This document shows, one piece after another, positions 8,538 through 16,587 of a stretch of DNA of 64,000 nucleotides. The position numbers were made by a program, and so were the translations under genes. The stretch spans positions 4,386,249 to 4,450,248 of the forward strand of contig NZ_CP038799.1 of assembly GCF_012223425.1 (NCBI RefSeq). Reading direction: 5' to 3'. Numbering within the stretch: the stretch's first letter is position 1; each line of letters opens with the position of its first letter. Below the pieces are notes generated by a model. The model was given only the letters and a program-made list of their open reading frames with translations. It was not told where the DNA came from and did no database searches. This DNA comes from Mycolicibacterium frederiksbergense (lineage in GTDB: Bacteria; Actinomycetota; Actinomycetes; Mycobacteriales; Mycobacteriaceae).

Positions 8538-8628
8538 CGTGGTCCATCCTTCAGCTCTGCGGCCGGGCCGTGGGCACAGCCCAGTGCGACGTCTCGAACC
8601 CCAGTGTAGATCCTTGTTCTTCAATAGC

Positions 8629-8643
8629 AAGAATATTGTTCTC
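8629..8643. promoter_or_regulatory. GAGAAT-type operator, 10/12 match
   Basis: AAGAATATTGTTCTC matches GAGAAT-N3-ATTCTC at 10 of 12 fixed positions. It lies in the amidohydrolase/acyl-CoA dehydrogenase divergent spacer, 92 bases before the amidohydrolase start. Confidence 0.5.
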
Positions 8644-8751
8644 CAGCGGAACGCTTACATCGTCGCTGGTGAGAGTGTCTGCTGGTCAGTCGCGTAGCGG
8701 GCAATTAGTGAAACTAGATAGTCGCAGAAGGAGAATCTCGCACCCTTTCGC

Positions 8752-8766
8752 GAGAATGCTATTCTC
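8752..8766. promoter_or_regulatory. GAGAAT-N3-ATTCTC operator, perfect
   Basis: GAGAATGCTATTCTC is a perfect six-base inverted repeat with a three-base centre, 35 bases before the acyl-CoA dehydrogenase start. A further half-site GAGAAT begins at 8731. The position suits a repressor covering the promoter. Confidence 0.65.
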
Positions 8767-8801
8767 CTGCAGACGGAACTAGTGCAGGCGGGAGGTGCCA
8801 G

Positions 8802-9830
8802 ATGCTTCTGGAGTTCGACTCTGATCAGCGGCTTTGGCAGGAAACGGTGCGTGACGCGGTGGGCAAACAGTGCCCGGCGTCGCTCATCCGAGGGATCGCA
8901 GAAGAGACGGGGAGCGACGACGCCGCCGACAAACTCTGGCACTCCTACCGGGAGGCGGGTTGGACCGAGCTGACCGACCCGGAGAACGCGGTCGAGCTTG
9001 CGATCGTGCTCGAGGAACTCGGCCGCGCCACCGACCCGACGCCGCTGCTCGCCACGCTGTCGCAGTTCGCACCGCTGGCCGGTGATCGCTACGACCCCTC
9101 GAAGGCCGGCGCAGCGATCTATGAGGGCATCAGCGCCAACTGGAGTCGGCAGGGCTGGGAACTGGACGGCACCTCGAAATTCGTGTTGGACGGGGACCGC
9201 GCCGAGCGACTGGCCGTCGTCACGCCCGCGGGCGTTTTCGTCGTCAATGCCGACGTGACCACCAGTCGGCGGCGGGACATCTTCGATCCGGTGCTGCATG
9301 TCGCCGAGGTGACCTTCGACCGGGTGCGGGTGGAGGAGACCGACCGGCTGGATCTCGATCCGTCGACCGCACTGGCTCTGGTCGAGCGATCCCGGCATAT
9401 CGCGTTGATGGGTATCGCCATCACCACGGTCGGAGCGTGTCAGCGCATTTTGGATCTCGCGCTCGAGCATGCCAAGAGCCGCCACCAGTTCGGGGTGCCG
9501 ATCGGATCGTTTCAGGCGATCCAGCACAAGGCCACCGACATGTACGTGGCCATCGAAAGGGCCCGGGCGCTGTCCTATTTCGCCGCGCTCACCATCGCCG
9601 CGGATGACCCGCGGCGCCGGATCGCCGCGGCGATGGCCAAGGCCAGTGCGGGGGAGTGCCAGACGCTGGTGTTCCAGCACGGCCTGCAGACCTTCGGAGC
9701 CATGGGCTTCACCTGGGAGAACGACCTTCAGTTCGCGCTGAAGCGGGCCAAGGCCGGCGAGCTGCTGCTCGGCGGTGCCGCTGAACACCGCGCCCTCATC
9801 GCCGAGGAGTTTGATGCAACTCGAATTTGA
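8802..9830 (+). CDS. acyl-CoA dehydrogenase, small subunit of a probable heteromeric enzyme
   Basis: A 342-residue acyl-CoA dehydrogenase homologue, shorter than the usual 380-400. HAKSRHQFGVPIGSFQAIQHK is split between FAD/CoA-contact regions typical of the C-terminal helical domain, and LQTFGAMGFTWENDLQ follows. The N-terminal domain is compact and I do not see the catalytic Glu region. Mycobacterial steroid-type dehydrogenases often form alpha2beta2 complexes from such a short subunit plus a longer one, and the next gene overlaps this one by 17 bases. GGGAGGT precedes the ATG. Expected role: alpha,beta-dehydrogenation of an unusual acyl-CoA. Confidence 0.85.
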   Translation: MLLEFDSDQRLWQETVRDAVGKQCPASLIRGIAEETGSDDAADKLWHSYREAGWTELTDPENAVELAIVLEELGRATDPTPLLATLSQFAPLAGDRYDPSKAGAAIYEGISANWSRQGWELDGTSKFVLDGDRAERLAVVTPAGVFVVNADVTTSRRRDIFDPVLHVAEVTFDRVRVEETDRLDLDPSTALALVERSRHIALMGIAITTVGACQRILDLALEHAKSRHQFGVPIGSFQAIQHKATDMYVAIERARALSYFAALTIAADDPRRRIAAAMAKASAGECQTLVFQHGLQTFGAMGFTWENDLQFALKRAKAGELLLGGAAEHRALIAEEFDATRI

Positions 9831-10989
9831 TCCCGACGTCGAAGAGTTCCGTGCCGAGTTCTCGGCCTTCCTCGACGAGCACTTACCCTCTGCGGCAGAC
9901 ACTCTGGAGCGCCCGCGGTCGGTATCGCACATGCCGCAGTGGGCACGCGACTGGCAGCGACTGCTGTTCGACAACGGCTGGCTGTTGCCGGCCCAGCCGC
10001 CGGAGTTCGGCGGGCGCAACGCATCGGTGCTGCAGAGCTTCGTGCACCTCGAGGAGCTGTGCCGGCGACGGATCTACCACAGCTTCAACCCCCAGGGCGT
10101 CAACATCATCGCCGCTTCACTGCTGACCTTCGGCACCGACGAACAGAAACAGCAGTGGGCGGTGCCGGTGCTCAAGGGAGAGCGCACCGCCTCGCTGGGC
10201 ATGAGTGAACCCAGCGCGGGGTCCGATCTGGCGTCTTTGCGCACCAAGGCCGTCCGAGACGGTGACGAGTTCGTCGTCAACGGTCAGAAGGTCTGGACCT
10301 CCGGCGCGCATGACGCCGATTGGCTGCTGACGTTCGTGCGCACCGATCCCGACGCGCCCAAGCACAAGGGCATCAGCGTGCTGATCATCCCCACCGATAC
10401 CGAAGGCGTGGTGTGCCGGCCGTTCGCCGACCTCACCGGCGAGGAGAACAAGGACTTCAACGAGGTCTTCTTCGCCGATGTGCGGGTCCCCGCGGAGAAT
10501 CTCGTCGGCCCGCTCAACGGCGGCTGGAAGGTGGCCAACGGGTCGCTGGGCCACGAGCGCACCATGATGTGGCTGGGGTTTGCGGACCGGATCGCCAACT
10601 CGATCGGTGACTTCAAGCCCTCCACACCGCTGGAGCGCGATCAGCTGGCGTCGACCATCATGGATTATCAGGCGCTGCGGTTGCTGGGATCGGTGGGGCT
10701 GGCCAAGGCGGCCCGCGGTGAGGTCGACGTCGCGGCGGTGTCAGTGCCCAAGCTGCTCGGCGCCGAGGCGGAGCTGCGGGCGGCGAACAACGCGCTCGTT
10801 GCGGCCGGGCCGGAAGGGCTGATCCACCCGTCCTTCAGCGGGCCGTACGCGCACATGAATTTGGACCACTACTACGCGAGCTGGTTCGAGCGCTACGCAC
10901 GCAGCTTCTCCGGGACCATCGCCGGCGGGACATCGGAGATCCAGCGCAACATCATCGCCCAGCAGGTGCTGGGGTTGCCCCGCGGTTAG
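9814..10989 (+). CDS. acyl-CoA dehydrogenase, large subunit of a probable heteromeric enzyme
   Basis: A 391-residue acyl-CoA dehydrogenase. LGMSEPSAGSDLASLRT is the FAD/substrate strand of the middle domain, VWTSGAHDADW follows, and the C-terminus GGTSEIQRNIIAQ is the canonical family signature. The ATG at 9814 is chosen for GAGGAG just upstream; it starts inside the previous gene (17-base overlap), implying coupled translation and a stoichiometric pair. The operon ends at the strong hairpin 11 bases downstream. Confidence 0.88.
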   Translation: MQLEFDPDVEEFRAEFSAFLDEHLPSAADTLERPRSVSHMPQWARDWQRLLFDNGWLLPAQPPEFGGRNASVLQSFVHLEELCRRRIYHSFNPQGVNIIAASLLTFGTDEQKQQWAVPVLKGERTASLGMSEPSAGSDLASLRTKAVRDGDEFVVNGQKVWTSGAHDADWLLTFVRTDPDAPKHKGISVLIIPTDTEGVVCRPFADLTGEENKDFNEVFFADVRVPAENLVGPLNGGWKVANGSLGHERTMMWLGFADRIANSIGDFKPSTPLERDQLASTIMDYQALRLLGSVGLAKAARGEVDVAAVSVPKLLGAEAELRAANNALVAAGPEGLIHPSFSGPYAHMNLDHYYASWFERYARSFSGTIAGGTSEIQRNIIAQQVLGLPRG

Positions 10990-10999
10990 CGAGCACATG

Positions 11000-11039
11000 A
11001 AAAAGTCCCGCCTTCCGATACCGGAAGGCGGGACTTTTT
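11000..11039. terminator. strong, bidirectional intrinsic terminator
   Basis: A perfect 18-base-pair stem (11000-11017 with 11022-11039) and an ATAC tetraloop. It has A5 at its left foot and a T run at its right, so it can end the dehydrogenase operon from the left and the hemophore-like gene from the right. Confidence 0.93.
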
Positions 11040-11055
11040 TCAGGCTTGCTACAAC

Positions 11056-11394
11056 TCAGTAGTTGTTGCAGGTCCCGGCCAACTGCAGAGTGGCTCCCAG
11101 GTAGCTCGCGGCGCCCGGGTAGGCGGCGATCTGGTTGACCGTGTTCTGCCGCTCCACCGGACCGGAGTTCATGAAGGTCCGCAGCATCCCCAGCGCCATC
11201 GGCTGAGCGTTGAACTGCGCGGCCAGGTCGGGACGTTCCGCGTTCATGGCGGCCATCACCTGGTCGTAGCTACAGGTCGTGTTGATGACAGGACCGAGGT
11301 CGGGCTGGGCTGAGGCGATCCCGACCGACATCGGCACCGACAGAGCCAGACCGCCAATCACGACGGCAAGCTTCGTGCGCGACACCTTGAGCAT
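11056..11394 (-). CDS. exported hemophore-related protein
   Basis: A 112-residue secreted protein. Basic KVSRTK, a hydrophobic stretch and ASA at residues 27-29 make a signal peptide. The mature part holds two Cys (TTCSYD and GTCNNY), probably one disulphide joining the ends of a small helical domain. The pattern matches the mycobacterial hemophore-related family that includes haem-binding Rv0203. ATG 11394 is preferred (AAAGG nine bases upstream); a GTG at 11415 is the alternative. The leader has two short stem-loops. Haem binding is inferred from the family. Confidence 0.8.
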   Translation of the reverse strand: MLKVSRTKLAVVIGGLALSVPMSVGIASAQPDLGPVINTTCSYDQVMAAMNAERPDLAAQFNAQPMALGMLRTFMNSGPVERQNTVNQIAAYPGAASYLGATLQLAGTCNNY

Positions 11395-11414
11395 GTGGTT
11401 TTTACCTTTCCCCA

Positions 11415-11453
11415 CCCGACTGATTCGGGCGACATCCTCCTTGTCGTGGAGGA
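11415..11453 (-). promoter_or_regulatory. two small stem-loops in the hemophore-like gene leader
   Basis: CCCGA/TCGGG (11415-11429) and TCCTCC/GGAGGA (11435-11453) can each fold in the 5' leader. The second contains a GGAGG-like sequence. Regulation of translation is only a possibility. Confidence 0.3.
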
Positions 11454-11586
11454 CATCTAATTTGTTACAGATCTTCTGGACAAAAGGCTAACAGGAGCGA
11501 CGCTGCTCCACGCAAGTCCATTACCCAGGGGTAACGCTGGTCAAACGGGTGAAGTTCCCCGATCCGGGCGACCGAATTCGGCGGTA

Positions 11587-12957
11587 TCACTTCCAGTCTA
11601 TGACCGCGGTTTCCTTGCGTTCGGTGATCGGCCGGGCCAGTTCCTGCTCATCGCAGATGCGCTGCAGGTTGTCCAGCGTCTCGTCCAGGCCGGGCCCGAG
11701 CTTCTTGCCCGGTGTGAAGGTGGCGGGCAACTTCCGCATGCCCTGGATGACACCGATGCTGTCGTAGTGCACGGTGCCCGCGGGATCACAGCGGTAGTCC
11801 GGCATCCGGTCGAGCACCGCGGTCAGCATCGATTTGAACACCGTGCGGGCGACGTTGGAGCCCACACAGCGGTGCACGCCGATACCGAAGCTGAAGTGCC
11901 GGTTGCCCTTGCGATCCATGATGATCGTGTTGGGGTCTTCGAAGACGGAGGGATCGCGGTTGGCCATCGCCCATGAGATCCACAGCCGCTCACCCTCCTT
12001 GAACTGGGTGCCTTCGACCTCGACGTCCTCGGCGAAGGTGCGTCCGTCACCGGGGGCCGGGGTGAAGAAGCGCAGGAACTCCTCGGTGGCCGGGTTGAGC
12101 AAGGTCTCCCGTTCCCGGCTGAGCAGGCTGCGCTGATCGGGGTGCTCGCCCAGCCATTCCAGCGCATGCGCCGTCAGCGCGGTGGTGGTGTCGAAACCAC
12201 CGCCGATGATCAGGCCCAGGTTGCCCAGGATCTCCATATCGGGTGCGGGCTCACCGTCGATGCGCAGCTGCAGCAGGGCGTTGATCAGGCCCGGTTTCGG
12301 GTTCTCCTTGAAGGCGAACATGTTGGTGAGCAGGTCGATGCCCATCTCACGGTGCTGTTCGTTGATCTTCTCGCGGTCCGGCGAGTGCTCGGGGGTGTAG
12401 ACCGAGGCGTGCGTGGGCTCGCTGTAGACATGCCACTTCTTGAGGTCCAGCCCCATCATCGCCAGGGTGAGTACCGCCGGCACGACGTTGGCGAGGTGGT
12501 CGACGAAGTCGATCTCGCCGGTCTCGATGTGCTCATCGAGTGCCGCGCGGGTGATCTCGTCGACGAACGGGACCCAGCGCTTGATGGCTGCCGGCGACAG
12601 GTAGGGGTTCAGCGCGCCGCGGTAGGTGCTGTGGTCGGGCTCGTCCATCTCCAGAATGCCGCCGCGCACCGTCTTCGCGCGGCTGGCGACCGGAATGCTG
12701 ATGCCCTGGTAACCGGTGCCCTCACCGGTGAGGTCGTGGTCGTTGGACACCACCGGGCAGCGGGCCAGCTCGAAGACGTGCTTGCTGTCCGCGGCGACCC
12801 AGTGGCCGTCGTAGACGTCGGTCCATGCCATCGGGCACCGGGACTGCATCTCCTCGGTGATCTTCTCGAACTGCAGCCGGTACTCGGGTGTGTGCCGGTC
12901 GAAGTGGTACGTGTTCCGCTTACGCGCGTCATCGGTGGTGACGTCGTCGGTGCTCAC
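11587..12957 (-). CDS. cytochrome P450
   Basis: A 456-residue bacterial class I P450. The haem loop FSFGIGVHRCVGSN carries the thiolate Cys, the I-helix reads GGGFDTTT with the acid-Thr pair for O2 activation, and EEFLR supplies ExxR. There is no membrane anchor. It is the last gene of an SDR / mycofactocin-SDR / ferredoxin / P450 operon, so the ferredoxin 51 bases upstream is its likely partner. The C-terminus has an extra tail of about 40 residues after the usual end. GTG start with GGGAGAC upstream. The CYP family cannot be assigned by eye. Confidence 0.95.
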   Translation of the reverse strand: MSTDDVTTDDARKRNTYHFDRHTPEYRLQFEKITEEMQSRCPMAWTDVYDGHWVAADSKHVFELARCPVVSNDHDLTGEGTGYQGISIPVASRAKTVRGGILEMDEPDHSTYRGALNPYLSPAAIKRWVPFVDEITRAALDEHIETGEIDFVDHLANVVPAVLTLAMMGLDLKKWHVYSEPTHASVYTPEHSPDREKINEQHREMGIDLLTNMFAFKENPKPGLINALLQLRIDGEPAPDMEILGNLGLIIGGGFDTTTALTAHALEWLGEHPDQRSLLSRERETLLNPATEEFLRFFTPAPGDGRTFAEDVEVEGTQFKEGERLWISWAMANRDPSVFEDPNTIIMDRKGNRHFSFGIGVHRCVGSNVARTVFKSMLTAVLDRMPDYRCDPAGTVHYDSIGVIQGMRKLPATFTPGKKLGPGLDETLDNLQRICDEQELARPITERKETAVIDWK

Positions 12958-13008
12958 GGCGGTGTCTCCCTTGGTTATCGGAGTGGATGGCGCTGGGGTT
13001 CCGTCATG

Positions 13009-13200
13009 TCATTCGACGACGATCGCTTGCTCGGGGCAGGAGTGCACGGCCTCTTTGACCGCATCCTCCTGATCGGCGGGCACCACTTCCGAGGTGGGTG
13101 AGGCGTGGCCGTCGACATCGTCGAGTTCGAACGAGTCGGGGGCGATCATCGCGCACAGGGTGTGCCCCTGGCAGCGGCTTCCGTCGACCGAAACCTTCAC
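13009..13200 (-). CDS. P450-partner ferredoxin
   Basis: A 63-residue ferredoxin with C10-QGHTL-C16 and C55-Pro; His13 occupies the position of the fourth Cys of 4Fe-4S proteins. This CxxHxxC...CP form is typical of ferredoxins beside mycobacterial P450 genes. GTG at 13200 is chosen for GGAAGGAG upstream; the longer frame to 13275 would run antisense-free into the SDR end and adds an unlikely Thr/Ser-rich tail. It sits between the mycofactocin-type SDR and the P450 and probably delivers electrons to that P450. Confidence 0.92.
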   Translation of the reverse strand: MKVSVDGSRCQGHTLCAMIAPDSFELDDVDGHASPTSEVVPADQEDAVKEAVHSCPEQAIVVE

Positions 13201-13234
13201 TGCGCCAGCTCCTTCCGGATGTTTGGTTGCACCA

Positions 13235-14116
13235 TCAGACGTGGTAGTCGTACCACTTGAGGTATCCGCCCGCATCGACGCGCAACTGCATGCCGGTGAC
13301 GAATCGGGACTCGTCGGAGGCCAGCCACAGCACCGCGTTGCTGATGTCCTCGGGTTCGATGTAGTTGACCTTCATGGCCTGTTGCACGCCGAAGACCGGC
13401 TCCGCGTCGGCGCGGGTCGGATTCTCCAGGTCCGGGCGGAACGAGCGGTACATCGGCTCGCTCTGCAGCATGTCGGTGTTGCAGTTGGTCGGATGGATGA
13501 CATTGGCCCGGATGCCGCGGACAGCGAGTTCGGTGGCCAGGTAGTGCACGTATTCGGAGATGAGGCGCTTGCTGACCATGTAGCCCATACCGCCCGGGTC
13601 GCCACCGGGGTTGGGCTTGTTGTGGGCGTCCATGAGTGCGGCCGCCGAGGCGGTCGCCACGATCGAGGCCCCCTCGGTCAGATGCGGCAGCGCCACCTGG
13701 ATGGCATTGATGGTGCCGACGAAGTTGGTGTTGATGCCGTCGGTCCAGGCCTGCATCGGCGGCTGACCCTTCATCGCGGCGACACCGGCCTGCGCGACAA
13801 CGATGTCGACCTTGCCGAGTTCGGCGAGCCCGGCCTCCAGCGCGCCGCGCAATTCGGCCTCGTTGCGAACGTCGGCCTGGGCTGTGACGATCCGGCGGCC
13901 GGTCTTCTCGACGTAGTTCTTGGTCTCTTCGAGGTCCTCTGCCGTGGCCATGGCATAGCCGACGGTGTCGTAGTTCTTACAGATGTCGACGGCGATGATG
14001 TCGGCGCCCTCTTCGGCCAGCCGAATCGCGTGGCTGCGACCCTGCCCGCGGGCCGCGCCGGTGATGAACGCGACTTTTCCGGCTACCCGGCCTGCAGTGT
14101 TTCCCGTGGTCCCCAT
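13235..14116 (-). CDS. mycofactocin-coupled SDR family oxidoreductase
   Basis: A 293-residue short-chain dehydrogenase. TGAARGQGRSHA at the nucleotide site and VDICKN after the second strand are features of the mycofactocin-associated SDR branch, in which NAD stays bound and electrons leave through the redox peptide mycofactocin. The catalytic YMVSK is present. There is a typical insertion after the DICKN motif. Substrate is probably an alcohol made by the P450 in the same operon. ATG start with GAGAAGGG upstream. Family placement rests on motif reading. Confidence 0.85.
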   Translation of the reverse strand: MGTTGNTAGRVAGKVAFITGAARGQGRSHAIRLAEEGADIIAVDICKNYDTVGYAMATAEDLEETKNYVEKTGRRIVTAQADVRNEAELRGALEAGLAELGKVDIVVAQAGVAAMKGQPPMQAWTDGINTNFVGTINAIQVALPHLTEGASIVATASAAALMDAHNKPNPGGDPGGMGYMVSKRLISEYVHYLATELAVRGIRANVIHPTNCNTDMLQSEPMYRSFRPDLENPTRADAEPVFGVQQAMKVNYIEPEDISNAVLWLASDESRFVTGMQLRVDAGGYLKWYDYHV

Positions 14117-14134
14117 GTTCAGCCCTTCTCGCTT

Positions 14135-14836
14135 CTAGGTGTTCCGGCCGCCGTTGACGCCCAGGATCTGTCCGGTGATGTAGCTCGCCTCTTCGGAGAT
14201 GAAGAAGGCGCAGGCCGCAGCGATGTCCTCGGGCTTGCCCATCCGGCGCACCGGGGTCTGCTCGATCTGCTTCTCGGTATCGCCGAGGAACCCGCGGTCC
14301 TCGGCCTTGCGCAGCATGGGGGTGTCGATGAAGCCGGGCGGGACGGCGTTGACGGTGATGCCCATCGGCCCGTATTCGAGCGCCAACGATTTCGTCAGCC
14401 CGTTGACCGCGGATTTGGCCGCGACGTAGGGCGCCATGAAGGGCTGCCCCGAGTGGGTGCTGGAGGAGGAGATGTTCACGATGCGTCCCCAGCCGGCCTC
14501 GACCATCTCCGGCAAGACGGCCTGGATGCAGTGGAACGTGCCGTTGAGGTTCACGTCGATGACCCGCTGCCACTGCTCGAAGGTGGTGTCGGTGAAACGG
14601 CGGAAGCTGTCCAGCCCGGCGGCATTGACCAGTATCGAGACCGGGCCGAGCTGGCCGCGGACATCGTTGAGCGCCTCGTCCACGGCGGCGCGGTCGGTCA
14701 CGTTCGCGATGAACGCGTTCGGTGTATCCGAGGGGTTCAGGTCGAGGGTGGCGACGTTGTAGCCATCCGCGCGCAGACGGTCGGCGATCGCACGTCCGAT
14801 GCCCGACCCGCCGCCTGTCACGACAGCGTTCTTCAC
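14135..14836 (-). CDS. SDR family oxidoreductase (FabG-like)
   Basis: A 233-residue classical SDR. TGGGSGIGRA binds the cofactor, LVNAAG and the ISSSS...YVAAK triad are intact, and PPGFIDTPM follows. GTG start with GAGGAGG at eight bases. It opens the operon that continues with the mycofactocin SDR, ferredoxin and P450; the gap to the next gene is 18 bases. Its promoter region faces the aldehyde dehydrogenase gene and contains two GAGAAT-type sites. Likely oxidises a hydroxyacyl-CoA or alcohol intermediate. Confidence 0.9.
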   Translation of the reverse strand: MKNAVVTGGGSGIGRAIADRLRADGYNVATLDLNPSDTPNAFIANVTDRAAVDEALNDVRGQLGPVSILVNAAGLDSFRRFTDTTFEQWQRVIDVNLNGTFHCIQAVLPEMVEAGWGRIVNISSSSTHSGQPFMAPYVAAKSAVNGLTKSLALEYGPMGITVNAVPPGFIDTPMLRKAEDRGFLGDTEKQIEQTPVRRMGKPEDIAAACAFFISEEASYITGQILGVNGGRNT

Positions 14837-14889
14837 CTGTGAGGCCTCCTCAGTGTGGCGGCGATCTCAAGAATCGCCCTTTCGATTAT

Positions 14890-14904
14890 GAGAACCGTAC
14901 TCTC
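14890..14904. promoter_or_regulatory. GAGAAT-type operator, 10/12 match
   Basis: GAGAACCGTACTCTC lies 54 bases upstream of the SDR start in the SDR/aldehyde dehydrogenase spacer. Two symmetric-class positions differ from GAGAAT-N3-ATTCTC. Confidence 0.5.
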
Positions 14905-15042
14905 GGGTCGGGCGATCCCGCAAGATCGGCGGGTCTGAAAAGAGGAACAAAACTTTGGCCCGCAGCCCAGCTCGGGGTATACGACTAGCGCATCTACGCT
15001 TTCTTGCGTTCTCATGAACCGGATGTAAGATTCGCCCCTGAT

Positions 15043-15057
15043 GAGAATGAAATTTCC
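15043..15057. promoter_or_regulatory. GAGAAT-type operator, 10/12 match
   Basis: GAGAATGAAATTTCC lies 18 bases before the aldehyde dehydrogenase start. The left half is perfect and the right half is degenerate. Confidence 0.45.
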
Positions 15058-15075
15058 ATCACAGTGAGGAGCCTG

Positions 15076-16587
15076 ATGTCGGAGACCCCCACGATCACCG
15101 CCCCGAGCGGCAGTGATTCGGTCAGCGGAACAGCCACTACGAAGGCCGATCGGCGGATGCTGATCGACGGACAACTCGTCGACGCCGCCCGCACCTTCGC
15201 CACCGTGAACCCCGCCACCGGCGAGGTGCTCGGCTACGCGCCGGACGCATCGGTCGCCGATGCCGAGGGCGCCGTCGCTGCGGCGCGGCGCGCCTTCGAC
15301 GGCTCCGGCTGGGCCACCGATGTGGCGCTGCGGGTGCGGTGCCTCGAGCAGTTCCACGCCGCACTGCTGGCCAACCGCGACGAACTCGCCGCGCTGACCA
15401 CCGCGGAGGTGGGTGCCACCGCCGCGCTGAACCTGGGCGCGCAGCTGGATCAGCCGATCGCCATCGTCGAGTACTACACGAACCTGTTGCGCGACTACCC
15501 GCTCACCGAGGACCTCGGTCACGTCGAGAGCCGCGGGCAGCAGCATCACCGCTGGGTCGAGAAGGAAGCCGGCGGCGTGGTGGCCGCGATCATCGCCTAC
15601 AACTATCCGAACCAGCTGGCGCTGGCCAAGCTGGCGCCGGCGCTGGCCGCCGGGTGCACCGTCGTCCTCAAGGCAGCCCCGGACACCCCGCTGATCACCC
15701 TGGCCCTCGGCGAGCTGATCGCCAATCACACCGACATCCCGGCCGGCGTCGTCAACGTCATCAGCGGAGCCGACCCACAGGTCGGTGCCGTGCTGACCAC
15801 CGATCCGGACGTCGACATGGTGACCTTCACCGGCTCCACACCGACCGGCCGGGCCATCATGGCGGCGGCGAGCACCACGCTCAAGAAGGTCTTCCTCGAG
15901 CTCGGTGGCAAGTCCGCCGCGATCGTCCTCGACGACGCCGACTTCGGCACTGCCGCACTCTTCTCCGCGTTCAGCATGGTCACCCACGCCGGCCAAGGCT
16001 GCGCGCTGACCTCACGCCTGCTGGTGCCGCGCACGCACCACGACGAGATCGTCGAACTGGTCAAGGCCAACTTCGGGCATGTGCGCTTCGGAGATCCGAC
16101 CGACCCGTCCACCTACATGGGTCCACTGATCAGCGAGAAACAGCGCGACAAGGTCGACGCCATGGTCCAGCGAGCCGTCGCCGCCGGGGCAACACTGGTG
16201 ACCGGGGGCGAGAAGAAGGGGCCGGGCTACTTCTACACACCGACCCTGCTCACCGATGTCGACCCCGACAGCGAGATCGCCCAGGAAGAGGTCTTCGGCC
16301 CGGTCCTCGCGGTCATCGCCTACGACGATGACGACGACGCGGTACGGATCGCGAACAACTCCATCTATGGCCTGTCCGGCGCGGTGTTCGGCAGCCAGGA
16401 GCGTGCGCTCGCGATCGCGCGGCGCATCCGTACCGGCACCTTCTCCATCAACGGCGGCAACTACTTCAGCCCGGACAGCCCCTTCGGCGGGTTCAAGCAA
16501 TCCGGCATCGGACGCGAGATGGGTGTGGCCGGACTCGAAGAGTTCCTGGAGGGCAAGACGTTCGCCGTTCCGGTGGTGCCATCGTGA
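15076..16587 (+). CDS. aldehyde dehydrogenase
   Basis: A 503-residue NAD(P)-dependent aldehyde dehydrogenase. ELGGKS with general-base Glu275 and GQGCALTSR with catalytic Cys309 are intact, as is EEVFGPV near the C-terminus. The ATG at 15076 follows TGAGGAGC; the frame is open to 15004 but that part overlaps the operator. It starts a plus-strand run through the CoA-transferase (four-base GTGA overlap) toward the mce genes. It probably converts an aldehyde released by the pathway to an acid or CoA ester. Confidence 0.92.
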   Translation: MSETPTITAPSGSDSVSGTATTKADRRMLIDGQLVDAARTFATVNPATGEVLGYAPDASVADAEGAVAAARRAFDGSGWATDVALRVRCLEQFHAALLANRDELAALTTAEVGATAALNLGAQLDQPIAIVEYYTNLLRDYPLTEDLGHVESRGQQHHRWVEKEAGGVVAAIIAYNYPNQLALAKLAPALAAGCTVVLKAAPDTPLITLALGELIANHTDIPAGVVNVISGADPQVGAVLTTDPDVDMVTFTGSTPTGRAIMAAASTTLKKVFLELGGKSAAIVLDDADFGTAALFSAFSMVTHAGQGCALTSRLLVPRTHHDEIVELVKANFGHVRFGDPTDPSTYMGPLISEKQRDKVDAMVQRAVAAGATLVTGGEKKGPGYFYTPTLLTDVDPDSEIAQEEVFGPVLAVIAYDDDDDAVRIANNSIYGLSGAVFGSQERALAIARRIRTGTFSINGGNYFSPDSPFGGFKQSGIGREMGVAGLEEFLEGKTFAVPVVPS

